Source: Moniliophthora roreri
Taxonomy: Eukaryota > Basidiomycota > Agaricomycetes > Agaricales > Marasmiaceae
Length of the DNA: 64,000 nucleotides
Assembly: GCA_001466705.2 (NCBI GenBank)
Contig: LATX02000068.1
Span: 372,001-436,000 of the forward strand
Direction: 5' to 3'
Positions 48,468 to 62,728 of the stretch are shown here, piece by piece (the first letter of the stretch is position 1; each line of letters opens with the position of its first letter). The notes under the pieces are model-generated. The model saw only the letters and a program-made list of their open reading frames with translations. It did not search any database and was not told the origin of the DNA. The translations under genes were made by a program, and so were the position numbers.

Positions 48468-48854
48468 GCATCGGGGGATGCTGGACCAGTGGGAATCTGT
48501 ACGAAAGTGTGTTCTATATGCAGGTTCTGCCCCATAGAATGTTATTGGCTATGTCTTTGTTGGTATTCTTTTCTCCTTTGCCCTTGGTACATGCATGCTC
48601 CGTCGTGGTATTCGTGAAACTAGCGGCCATTTTGTCGTACTGACTCTTGAGCATGGCTTTCGGGTTTTGCCGACTAGCCGGCGTTTACAGCTCCGACCTC
48701 GCTGACCCACGATGCATTGTGCAACGCGGCAACGTTTAGAAAAAACACGCTGTTAACGTACAACAGAGCTCATCGCAACTCATGTCATCGCTCGCCCACA
48801 TGCATAAAGCTCACGAACTGGCTTCTACTGGTGCTCTCACCGAGAACTGTCATT
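48468..48854. other. Intergenic region before the AA9 gene
   Basis: About 390 bp holding the 3' end of the EF-3-like gene and the LPMO promoter. No TATA box or repeat stands out. The open frame at 48782-48970 overlaps the LPMO signal peptide in another phase and is probably spurious. Confidence 0.4.
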
Positions 48855-50105
48855 ATGGCCCGGGTACAAATCTCCCGCTCACTCTCGACCTTATCCTTGA
48901 TACTTATACGTTTATGGACTTCTCATTTTCCTGTTCTTGGACATGGATTTGTTCACAGTGTTCTGATTGATGACCAAGCCTACACCGGTTGGAATCCCTT
49001 TAATGATCCGTACTTTTCTCCACCTCCGTCAAGGGTTATACGCAAAGTGCAGAGTGACGGGTTTGGTACGTGTATCAGTCGCTGTGGTGCAAGACCGCTA
49101 ATAGTAATAGCGCGTCTACGGACGCAGTATCCAAGAACGACCCTGACTTGCCGTGCCACCATGATGGAGAAAGTGGTAGCACTGCAGTCGCTGAAGTAAA
49201 CGCGGGATCAACGGTCGTCTTTCAATGGAGTTATGTACGTGCGTGGCTGTCTTTCCCTCTAGATTTGAAACTGAGTCCGCGCAAAGTGGCCTGCAGGTGC
49301 GTCATACCGGGTACGAAACATTTAACTTGCCTTACGAGCGGCCATGCTGGCGAGCAGACCACCAAGGGCCCGTGTCTACCTACATGACATCTTGCAATGG
49401 AGATTGCAGCAGTTTTATGGTCACGGGTGCAAGATGGTTCAAGATAGACGCTGGCGGGTATGACCAGAGCACTCGACAATGGGCGGCAGATAAGCTGCGT
49501 GCAGGTGAGCTCAATGCCTGCCGAGACTTACCGGCGTATTCAGCAATGTTTCGTCAGACAACAACTCTTGGACATCTATCGTGCCAGCAGGATTGATGCC
49601 TGGGCAATATGTGAGGGCCCTCTTCAATCTGATGTAGAACGTCAAATTACTCAATTTGTCGATCTCATGCAGCTTATGCGAAATGAGATGTGAGCAAAAA
49701 ATATTCGCTTCTAAAGGTGACACGACGACCCCGGACTTACTTTTCCGTGAAAGCGTGGCACTTCACAGCGGCGCCTCTAATAGTCAACATTATCCCGCCT
49801 GCCTTCAGCTGAACGTCAGAGGATCAGGAAAGGGTTATCCGTCCGAAGGGGACTACGTTTCCATTCCTGGATTGTACGACAATGTCGCATTCCCCAACAT
49901 ATACGGTAATTTTGGGTCGTTCCCTCCACCCGGACCATCTCCGGTTACCTTGGACGAGAGAAATCCGCCTTTCACGATTACGGCGACACCGTCATCTACG
50001 GCAGGAACGGCTGCAACACCCATTGGGACAAGAAGACCTGGCGGCAATCCCCTGAACAATGACGGAGAAGGCGTCTGTCGTCTTGTTTCGAGAAAACGTA
50101 CGTAA
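48855..50105 (+). CDS. Secreted AA9 lytic polysaccharide monooxygenase
   Basis: About four exons. A roughly 29-residue signal peptide precedes the mature N-terminal histidine of HGFVHSVLIDDQAYTGW, half of the copper brace. The rest of the AA9 core follows: NPFNDPYFSPP, NDPDLPCHHDGESG, TVVFQWSY, ADHQGPVSTYM with the second copper histidine, ARWFKIDAGGYD, YLMRNEIVALHSG, QHYPACLQLNV with the conserved Gln, and VSIPGLY with the axial Tyr. It oxidatively cleaves cellulose or xyloglucan outside the cell. No CBM1 is seen; instead there is a Ser/Thr/Pro-rich C-terminal extension. Odd points: an Arg in the signal peptide core, Asn in place of the usual His in the R-H-E triplet, and an uncertain intron around 49,235-49,340. 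Confidence 0.88.
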
Positions 50106-50672
50106 CAGGAGACCGGTTCTATTGTATTTTTGTACGTCTATATATGAGATCGCAGAGAAAAACTCCGGAAGTTTTCCTACCTATATACATGTACATGTCG
50201 GAATTTGCCCAGATTCGTCTTATCGATTGTTGGTAGCCTAAGATTTAGACGATAGGTCTGCGATGATGTGATCCCAGTGGGATGGGGTGGTGGGATGATA
50301 GATAGACGTCCCATTTAATGTCAATGCGAGTCTTGTACGTTTCGTTCCTTACGCGAATTTTTAAGTTAACCTCAACTGAATACCGGCGCGATATCCAATA
50401 ATTCGTGATCGGTGTATTCGTTCGACCAGGGACGAGTATGTAAACTACAATATCCAAAAAAGGCGACGAGGAAGCAACAGGATAGATATCGTTATGAATG
50501 AAGGAGCGATTAATGATACCGTTGAATACAAACAGAATTAAGTGGAAGATCAGTCGCTACAGTACTAGGTTTAACAAACGACAAATGACGGGGAAAAAGA
50601 AAAAAAAAAAAAAAGAATAGAAGTACAATAAAAAATAAGTAGGGAATTCGTTAGGGATACTGGCGTCTGTCT
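50106..50672. other. Convergent intergenic region with an A15 tract
   Basis: About 570 bp of 3' flank between the AA9 gene and the homeodomain gene. It contains a run of 15 A at 50600-50614 and is otherwise AT-rich without an ORF. Confidence 0.5.
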
Positions 50673-52030
50673 TTAAGAATAACGAGGCCATTGTTTGCGA
50701 GGGTCAACCGGGACAGTCTCCTGAGGTCTCGGCACTCGGCGATGGGATGAGGTGAGGGTCGGGGAGGTATGAACCTCTGGAGATGAACGAGGCACATGCG
50801 ATTGACTTCCAGATGGATCGTAAGGGGTACTACGCATACTGTGTCGCGATTCTTCACTCGTCATGTCAGAAGTGAGTGTGTATCCCTGGTGAGACTGGGC
50901 TGACGACGATTGCCTTGTTTGCTTCGTCTGCTGTCGCTTATTCTGGAACCTGCACAGGTGGGGGGGAGAGGAGTGAATGATGAAATTGATATCGTCAAGT
51001 AAAGACACCTACCATATTTGAACGCTTCTCGCTGACATATCCAGCTGCCTGGCCAATGCCAAACGTTGCTCGGTAGATGGAAATGGTGTCCGTGCATACG
51101 TCTCGTTTAGAATTTTTAACTGTTGGGCATCGGCACGTTTCCGTTTTTTCTTTATGGTAGGTTCGTCTGATCCGGTGGTTGGAGAAATAGGAGGAGTGTA
51201 AGATGGTGGAGAAACCTGAGGTGACGTATTCTGAGCTTGTGGGTAGGTATGAGGAAGCTGCTGACCCCTCGAGTCGGCTACAGTCATGTCATATGCGTAT
51301 GCATTGTTACCAGGGCCAGTCGCAGGGTAGGTTGGGTAGGGATGAGGATATGTAGCAGTTGAACGGATGTCAGTGGATCCTGATGAGCCTCCGACTTGGC
51401 CGTAACCTGTTTGCGGGTATGGGTTTGCAGCCCATCGTTCGTCACGGCTAGGGGGTGTGGATGCTGACGTGTTCAAAGGAGGCAACTTTCGAGAGTCGGG
51501 AGTGGGGGTCTCTGAAGGCGTCACAGAAGGACGAGAGGTATACGAAGAGTAATACTCCTGAGAGTGAGAGGGGTATCGGCTATCGTGCGTTTCGTAGTAC
51601 GCGAAGGAAGAAGGCATCTGAGTCGATGCAGCTACGGCGGGATAAAGCGGGACTAGATCAGCAACTGAATATCGAGTGGCGACTGGCACTCACAATTATT
51701 GGGAGAAGATACCCATTGGTTATAGACCGCTGGATTGTAGTCACATCGACTGGGACTCGAGCGTGGTTGGGTGTATGATTGATGGTTAGAATATGATGAG
51801 ACGGGCCCTGTACAAAGAACGGCCATTGAGCGTGGTGTGGTAGACACCGATGAAAGAAACAGACCTGGAAAAAGTGAGGTTGGAAAAGCAGAAGAAAGAG
51901 GAGGGAGCACAGTTCGCCCACCCTGTCCAGTCTGAAAAAAACCACTGCTCTGTGAGTCGCCCAACGGAGGCGTTTTGTTGGATTTGCTAACAGCAGCATG
52001 ATAATAATGATCGTCTCTTGGGTTCGACAT
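50673..52030 (-). CDS. Homeodomain transcription factor
   Basis: Four exons give about 380 residues beginning MSNPRDDHYYHAAVSKSN. A long Ser/Pro/Tyr-rich disordered region leads to a TALE-less homeodomain: KKKRKRADAQQLKILNETYA, then FPSTEQRLALARQLDMSARS, then VQIWFQNKRQQTKQ across an intron. The recognition helix WFQNKR has the invariant Trp, Phe, Asn and Arg. The C-terminal part is Ser/Thr/Pro-rich. The short basic run before the domain resembles fungal homeodomain regulators such as hom1/hom2 of Schizophyllum and yeast PHO2/YOX1, which act in development. It is not a mating-type HD1/HD2 gene by context. The targets are unknown. Confidence 0.92.
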
Positions 52031-52894
52031 AGTAATGATGAAACAGAGAATATGAAGAAGATGAAAAGAAGGCCGAGAAAATTACTGAGAACGAGTGGCG
52101 AGCCCTGAATATATATTTCAGCGAGACACGCGTGCGATGACTCGTAACACGGCAACCAGGTGAAGGTGGAATACAGCTTCAGCGGCACACTTTACAAGGC
52201 GATGCCGGAAGCAGGTGTAATCAGGTACAGGCGAAAAACGAGGAGGGCATGTACCCCGAGGCGCACCAGGACAGCACGAGGTGGGGTTGGCGGTAGTTAG
52301 CGTTGCTGGGCAAGGGTAAGGAGACACGAGTAGGAGAGGGGGCGCAGAAAGTGGATGCTGGATGCGGTTAGCTATGTTTTAAGAGTTTGTTGACGAGAAC
52401 GTGAAAGAATAGAAGCAAGTCTTATTGTTGGGAAACGGGAAAAAGCTTCGCGAGATCATCACCCAGATTAGTTTGAGCTCACCGGAGCTACTATCCCATC
52501 ATTATTTCCCATAAGTACCGGTATTCGCTGACAATCAGCATTGTACGACGTGAAATTAAAAACTCGTGTTGTTCGGTTGGGACCAAATTCTGAAGTATCT
52601 AGCTGTAGAACCCAAGCGTTTGAGGGGGAGACAGTCGCGCAGTAACTGAGTAAATACGTACAGGAGTTGTGAGAGGAGCATGCTGATGTCGTCTTTTGAT
52701 GGAACAGCCTTAGGACCTTTTAGCACCTTGTAGTAAGTATAAAGCGGCGCGTAAGTGCAGCTGCGATGCGGACGGTACACCGTTGGTTGGTCACAGCGTG
52801 GAGATCAAATCATCAGATAATAAACCAGCTCGCACGTGGTCAAGTATGACGACGATAACCCTTTCTGGGTTACTCCTGTGCTTATCACAGATTC
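52031..52894. other. Divergent intergenic region between the homeodomain and kinase genes
   Basis: About 860 bp with no supportable gene. It may include long 5' leaders of both regulators. Confidence 0.45.
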
Positions 52895-56382
<3,488 letters not shown>

Positions 56383-57252
56383 TTTTCAATCGCAAGAACA
56401 GTCCTTACTGACTATCGACCATTCTCCATCGTCGTGTTTATATTTAATGGTCTCTTCTCACTCACCGATATCCGGACGCACTATAAGCGTACCTTCAGCC
56501 TCATTAATTATTTCATCGTCTTCTATGTCATTTTGGTTTGCTTCGTAGTTCATCTATCACAGGTTTTAGCTTTGAGGCTTGGGATTTAACATTTAATGTA
56601 CTTTATTGATATGAACTTTCACATATCCCAAGGAGGTCAAACCGTGAAGTATTCAGCTTCAGCGCTAATGCTGGCGTCGCTGCACCGTATGAGATTTTCC
56701 ACAAGAAAAGCGACTTGAGGAAAACTGAAAATGATACAAACTCCAAGAGTTTGAATGTAGCTGGACACCTGCAGTGCTGAACTGAGGACTCGGCTGTCTT
56801 TATAGAGACAGTGGCGGTGCTGCAGCGGCTGACTGGAAACCCATAGTACCGCTAAGAACTAATGGTGAACAAACCAATAGGTAGGTCCGAAACTAGAATG
56901 AGATAGTGCGACTGTGCTGGTCTGGTATGGTACCTATTCTTTCACCATTTGGTTGTCTAGCACTTGGCTATAATGATTGGCTCGAGAGTCAGGAGGCCTG
57001 ACTTGGAGGTCATAAATTTAGACCTTCCACTGCGCCTCTGCTTCAAAGCTCGAAGTCTGCCCCCAATCGTTCCGTTTTACTCTGTGTACTGTGCACACCC
57101 TTAGCCTAGCAGCTACGTTTTTAAAAGTATTCTAGTGCCGCTGACATGCCGTAATATCCCGACGCTGTTCACACCCGGACACGGTTGTTTGCAGAAAAAA
57201 ACCATGCTGATTTCTACGACTACAAATAGTCCGCTCGCTACTGCTCACTACT
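56383..57252. other. Intergenic region between the kinase and the ADP/ATP carrier
   Basis: About 870 bp. A perfect 7-bp inverted repeat (AGTCAGG-AGG-CCTGACT) sits at 56987-57003. No tRNA, ORF or repeat family is recognisable. The right end serves as the carrier promoter. Confidence 0.45.
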
Positions 57253-58571
57253 ATGGAAGAAAAGATCCCCGGCCGTACTCTCTATCAGTTTGGAGGTGAT
57301 TTCCTTATGGGCGGGGTGGCAGCTGTACGTCCTTTCGATGGCAATTACCCTCTTGGATCTACTCAGAAGTTCTTAGGCAATCAGCAAAACTGGAGGTGCC
57401 CCAATCGAGAGAATAAAGCTTTTGGTTCAGAATCAGGATGAAATGGTGCGAGGCCTATTCTTCATAAACAAATCTTATCACTCACTTCAATGAAGATAAA
57501 GCAAGGTCGCTTGTCAGCACCTTACAAAGGTATCATAGATGCTTTTAGCAGAACGATTCGAAACGAGGGGTTCCTGTCTCTATGGAAGGGAAACTGGGCC
57601 AATGTTCTCCGCGAGTTTCCTACTCAGGTGAGTGGAGGTTCCTTTTGTGTTATTCCCAATTACACTGACACTTACATGGCCTAAATGGTATTAGGCCCTT
57701 AACTTTGCGTTCAGTACGATATTGGAATTGCTGAAACCGTTTCTTTCTCTGACTGAGGGACATTTTCAGAGGATTATTACAAACATTTATTCGGCTCGAA
57801 AAAATCAGATGGATATCTCAAGTGGATGACTGGAAATATTGTTTCTGGTGCTACCGCTGGTGCTACAACTTCCATATTCACCTATTCTTTGGATTTTGCA
57901 CGAACACGTCTCGCAAATGACGCCAAGCCCGTGGCGGGCGCAGGAAGCAGGCAATTTACTGGTCTCCTGGATGTCTACAGAAAGACGCTCGCATCTGATG
58001 GCATTATTGGCCTATATCGTGGTTTTATACCCTCAATCATTGGCATTATGATATATCGCGGGTGTTATTTCGGTGTCTATGATACGTTAAGTGGGTTACC
58101 TTAAAGTTTCGTGGTTTTTACCAGCTAACTGTCATAAAAGAGCCCACCGTGTTGACAGGCTCGCTAGAAGGCTCATTCATGGCGTCAATGGCCGTTGGAC
58201 TCATCTCTGTGAACCTTGGAAGCTGGATAGCCTACCCTATGGACACCATTCGGTTCGTTTATTGGAAAGCAATCCTAGTTGAGTGCTCGACTGACAGACT
58301 CGATTCACTCAGACGTCGTATGATGATGACATCCGGCACAGGCGTCTACTATAAATCAACTACAGACGCTATACAGAAAGTACGTGTCTGTATTGATCGA
58401 GACGACCAGTTGCTTATTTCCAACTGGTCCCAGATTGTTGCAGAAGAAGGCTTCACATCCCTGTACAAAGGGGCGGGCGCTAATCTTCTGCGTGGTTTTG
58501 CTTCAGCTGCTATTCTGGCATTATATGATCAATTCCAGACGGTGGTAGTGTCAAGAAGGAATGATATCTAG
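57253..58571 (+). CDS. Mitochondrial ADP/ATP carrier
   Basis: About eight in-phase exons give roughly 310 residues in three mitochondrial-carrier repeats. Repeat signatures: [33 protein letters not shown] and [15 protein letters not shown]. The last contains RRRMMM, diagnostic for ADP/ATP translocases. [40 protein letters not shown] and [17 protein letters not shown] are further family landmarks. The protein exchanges cytosolic ADP for matrix ATP across the inner membrane. The first acceptor is at TTCTTAG before AISKTGG. The gene looks intact; sequence differences such as TGGAPIER suggest it may be a second paralog rather than the main isoform. Confidence 0.95.
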
Positions 58572-58977
58572 ATATGGTTTAGAGACTTGGACGGATTTTA
58601 TTACTTTAGATGTGCGGTGAGTAGCATATGTAGCTCCATCTATTTCCTTGCCTCACTACTTCATTTTTTGCAAGAACTTACTCGGATAGACAGCCGCATA
58701 CGTATCCTTATATTCGATGTGATCCTATGAGCTCATCGTCTAATCATCCACTAGAATTTTCTACACATGATGTAGTTATTTTCAGACTGACTGACTGCTG
58801 CACTTCACCTTTCATGGTGGATACTAATGTCTTCGTCGCACGTTTTTGCTTCTAAATAGCATCGTGGGATTTGCATTTCAAGGTGAGCTGCATGTAACGC
58901 ACTGATTCATTTGTTCAAGCATTTAAGAAATGGTCTTCTGATGTGCAACCATAACATATACATATACATTAATTTCA
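58572..58977. other. Convergent intergenic region
   Basis: About 400 bp of 3' flanks between the ADP/ATP carrier and the carboxylate reductase. AT-rich, with no gene seen. Confidence 0.5.
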
Positions 58978-61900
58978 TTAATTAGCGCGAAGGAAGTTGA
59001 TCTTCTTCCAATAGTCGATGAAACCGGCCATAATGTTCCCGTCCACAACGGGCACCTTCGACAACGACGGGGACAATCTTCGAGTTTTGTCTGTCGCAAG
59101 CCTGCACCGTATACCTTTTCCTTGGATGATGTTCTCGAAGAACGCGACTAGTTTGATGGCAGGATTATCCTCCGGAGACTGATCACAGTCTTTCAGCCTC
59201 TGAATCCATTCATCCATCTTAATAAGTTCCGGTAATGAGCCATCTACGGTGACGAGATTCTTCTGAATAGATGGGACGAGGTCTGCCCACGGTGTGGGGG
59301 TGGGGTTGGTGACATGGAAAGTACCGCTAGTACCTTCTGGGATAAGGGAGACATCGACTATAGTACCTGCAACGTTGTCAACAGGTGCCCATGCTACAAC
59401 GGGAACCCAGTCGACGGGGACGGCCTTGAGCTCCTGACAGCCCTTCAGTAGGACAGGAACGTTATCTGTAGCATTCCATATGCTATGTGCCTTGTCTCCA
59501 CAAATCTGCCCGATACGGAAAGACATCGAAATCAAGTTCGTCTTCTCGCTGACCAAGGTAAGGATACGTTCTCCCACGAATTTGGATTGAGCATAGCCTT
59601 GCACAAGGCAAACTGTGGGGTCGTCAATGGATTCCTCAGGGACCGGACCGGTCGACATTTGGCCGGTCGAAGCGACAGAAGATGTAAACGCCACTCGAGG
59701 AGGTACACGACGTGGAGAAGTCAGTGCAAAATCAACGACATTCCGTAAACCTTTGATGTGCACGCTCTCAAAGGTCTCCAGGGACCAATTAAAGTTGAGA
59801 GCCCAAGCGTTGTGAATAATAAGGGTGGCAGAAGCATGGATCTCTGCAAAAACATGGGAAGGAAGGCCGAAATTAGGTTTGTTGATCTCGACGTCATGGA
59901 AAACAAGCGTCCCTTGGGATAAAGCGGATTGGAGGGCATCACGATCAAGATGACGTTCCTGGAACGAGGCATCTTGACGTATAGGTGAGAGAAGAGAACC
60001 TGCCCTGTTGAAACAGTGCACCTTCACCACACGACCATCATGAAGAAGGTTGTTTAGAATGAAAGAACCAAGGGAACCTGTTGATCCCGTTAGGATGACT
60101 GTTTCTCCTGGGATATCGGGTGATTGTGCAGAAGGGGTATGTTTCGGGAGACCTTGCGTATACTTCTCGATCATAGCATTGATAGACGCGACATGGTCTT
60201 CGGTGGAACCTGTCGCGATGTGGCCATGTTCAACCAATTTACCTAATGCACCGGCCATGGAACGTGTCGAACTGAACATAAAGACGAAATTTTGTGGCAC
60301 TTGCGCCACTAACCCGTTTGTTCGTTGATCTCGCTTCAACGCAGCCAGAAGGGTATTGCGAACAAAAATGGCTTTGAGAGAGTCCATTCCGTTCGCAAAT
60401 AAATCGGCATGCTCCGCCACAGGTTTTCCCATCGCCTCCTGGATAATTTGAGAAAAGAAGGGAACAAGGGAATCACTATCGAGTGAGGTAGGTAGCGGCA
60501 TTTGATTGGAAGAAGCCGTCGATTCTGCCGCAAGATAGATTGCATCGATTTCATCGGCGTATAAGGCAATAGCCTTTTTTCGCTGAATGCTACCTTTGTC
60601 CGTTCTGGGGAGTTCCTTTCCTGGTGTAGTGATGAGTAACATCTCCTTCCATATCTGTGAATGCGACGGGCTCTTGCTATTCGCCTTCTCGACTGAAGGC
60701 CAAACGGCATTTCGAAATGCTGCGAGTGCGCTGTCATCGGAGGGATCGAAGACATGTTCGGAGGAGGGCGAAATGAGGACACCATTCTGGGCGCGACCCG
60801 TTCCAAAGACAACGGCAGCACCGACCAACGGATCAGCATCCAGGACGGTCTCAATCGGGCGGGACATTGTCTTCTCGCCATTCGAAAGTACAACTACATC
60901 ATCGGCTCGCCCACAATGTCTGAATAAACGAGAATGAGAAGCATGCTTCTGGTACAAGTCGGAGGTGGAGTAACCGTCACGACCATTGATGTTAACGTTG
61001 ATAGTACCAGGCTTCCAGCCGTCCTTCTCGAGGATGACAAGTTCGAATGGACCAGCTCCTGGCTCTGAACCTCTTGGCTCTAACACGATGTTAAGGTCAG
61101 GCCGGATTTGGTGATACTGCCAATCTTCAGGTGCACGGCCGTCTGGCTCCAAGACATTCATTTGGCCAATCTCGGTTGATCCCAGCATCGACAAGAAGTG
61201 GATGCGTTGCTTGACGAGTAAGTCACCGAAATGAGGAGGAACAGGTGCGCCAACAAAGAACCAGAACTTCCTCTGACGCATGACCTCCAGCCCACCGTCA
61301 ATGGTGCCCATCTCCTCGATGACCGAAGGAGCTCCAATAACAATGTCTGTAGCATTGGGCGATTGACAAAAATCGTAAAGAGAGCTGGCATTGACAGGCC
61401 TGGAAGGATCGGAAAACACGACTCTCCAACCCAACCAAAGGAGCGAAGCGCGAGTCAATGCGACACCCGAACCGTGGAACAAAGGCAAAGTCGCTAGCAC
61501 CGACGAACCCGCATATTTCGCAACAAACTTGGGCGGGTAATAGCCCTGATGCCAGACAAATCGGCTGTTCCAGGCGACCGGTTTAGGAAGACCAGTCGAA
61601 CCACTGCACATACCATCAGAAAGGTGTCGAAAGTGGGCAAGAATGTTTCTTACCTGGTGTGCATAATAAGAACCGGTTTGTCACATTCTTCCTCCCATTT
61701 CATAGTGAACGGGAACGATTTCCTCTTGTCTGCGGGTGCATGGACTGGTAAGGGTGCTACGGGTAGGACCGTAGTAACGCCAGCTTCCTCGGCAGAGGCC
61801 AGTGCCTCGGCTTCGTTGAATGAATCGGTGATTAAAGCGACACTACCAGTCAGTTTCAAAAGATTGACAACAGCGGCGCGACTGTTGCGAGGAGAAATGA

Positions 61901-62228
61901 GGAGTGGAACGATTCCGCATTTGTGCAGAGCGTAGATCGAAATCATGTAGCCAGCATCGCTTCGAGCGAGAATACCAACGGTCTTTGTGGGTTCCTCCGA
62001 TGAGCGTCTTGCACCAATCTTCTCGTGAAATTCCCATGCTGCTTTGTCTACAGCATGACCGAAATCGGAATAAGTGATGTCGATGTAGTTAGCAGTGCCA
62101 GGCTGCGGGTAGCTGACGCAGACCTTCGACGCGTCGTGGTAGGAACGGAAGTCAATGACGTTTGGCAGGAGGTCTGGGCCTGCTGGAAGGGGTGTCAAAT
62201 TGGAAGTGAAAGCGTCGATAGAGCCCAT
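58978..62228 (-). CDS. NRPS-like carboxylate reductase (adenylation-thiolation-reductase)
   Basis: Two exons (62228-61654 and 61603-58978) give exactly 1,066 residues. The adenylation domain (to about residue 540) has the ATP loop HTSGSTGLPKPV split by the intron, LPLFHGSG, LGSTEIGQ, STSDLYQK and KTMSRPIETV. The carrier domain has FANGMDSLKAI with the phosphopantetheine Ser near 600. The thioester reductase domain has ILTGSTGSLGSFIL near 700 and YAQSKFVGE near 860 (catalytic Tyr and Lys), like the aminoadipate reductase R-domain. Such enzymes activate a carboxylic acid and reduce it with NADPH to the aldehyde. Known fungal relatives use aryl or amino acids; this substrate is unknown. It is divergent from an aldehyde-dehydrogenase-like gene. 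Confidence 0.95.
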
Positions 62229-62728
62229 CTACGGCCGAATTACTGTAATATTCCTGTCAACAACTTTAGTGATGAACTCTATAGAGAAACAGGAGCTAGA
62301 CGCGTACTAGAACTCTATGAGGGAGTTACGGAGCGGATTGAGGATGAGCAAACTGGAACTGCTGGCTTTTACATCTCGAGGAAATCGGAGTTGAAGGAGG
62401 GTCCCACTGCCCTGGAGATAGGCGGATAAGTCGACTGCAATTAGCCTCAGAGGTGAGGAAGTAAGTGGAGGATGTGCTGCCACCGGAGTTGCAGGGGTCA
62501 TTGACATTGCGATTGAGAATACTACAAGCGGTTGGGAACACCTACAAGTCTAAGAGTGGGTACCAGGCTAAAAGACCACGTGGGGGCCATTCCAAAAAAA
62601 GATTTCCGGATGTTGCATACCCCACCTGTACTCCTTCACTCGAATCTACCGATCTTTTCACGGGCCACAAAACATGTATAATATCAAGACTAAACTTCAT
62701 CCTCGAGAATCAACACAACCGAGACTCA
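62229..62728. promoter_or_regulatory. Shared divergent promoter of the carboxylate reductase and ALDH-like gene
   Basis: The 500 bp between the two start codons contains a CACGTG at 62577-62582 and no other supportable gene. The head-to-head layout suggests the two genes are controlled together. Confidence 0.5.

Noticed and set aside
56987..57003. Inverted repeat as a possible tRNA or terminator
   Set aside because: Only a 7-bp stem with a 3-nt loop; no A-box or B-box nearby and no adjacent gene end.
58978..62228. Carboxylate reductase as part of the polyketide cluster, reducing the aromatic acid product
   Set aside because: It lies 45 kb away with many housekeeping genes between (ETFA, PEX5, RRP12, EF-3-like), so clustering is not supported, although the chemistry would fit.
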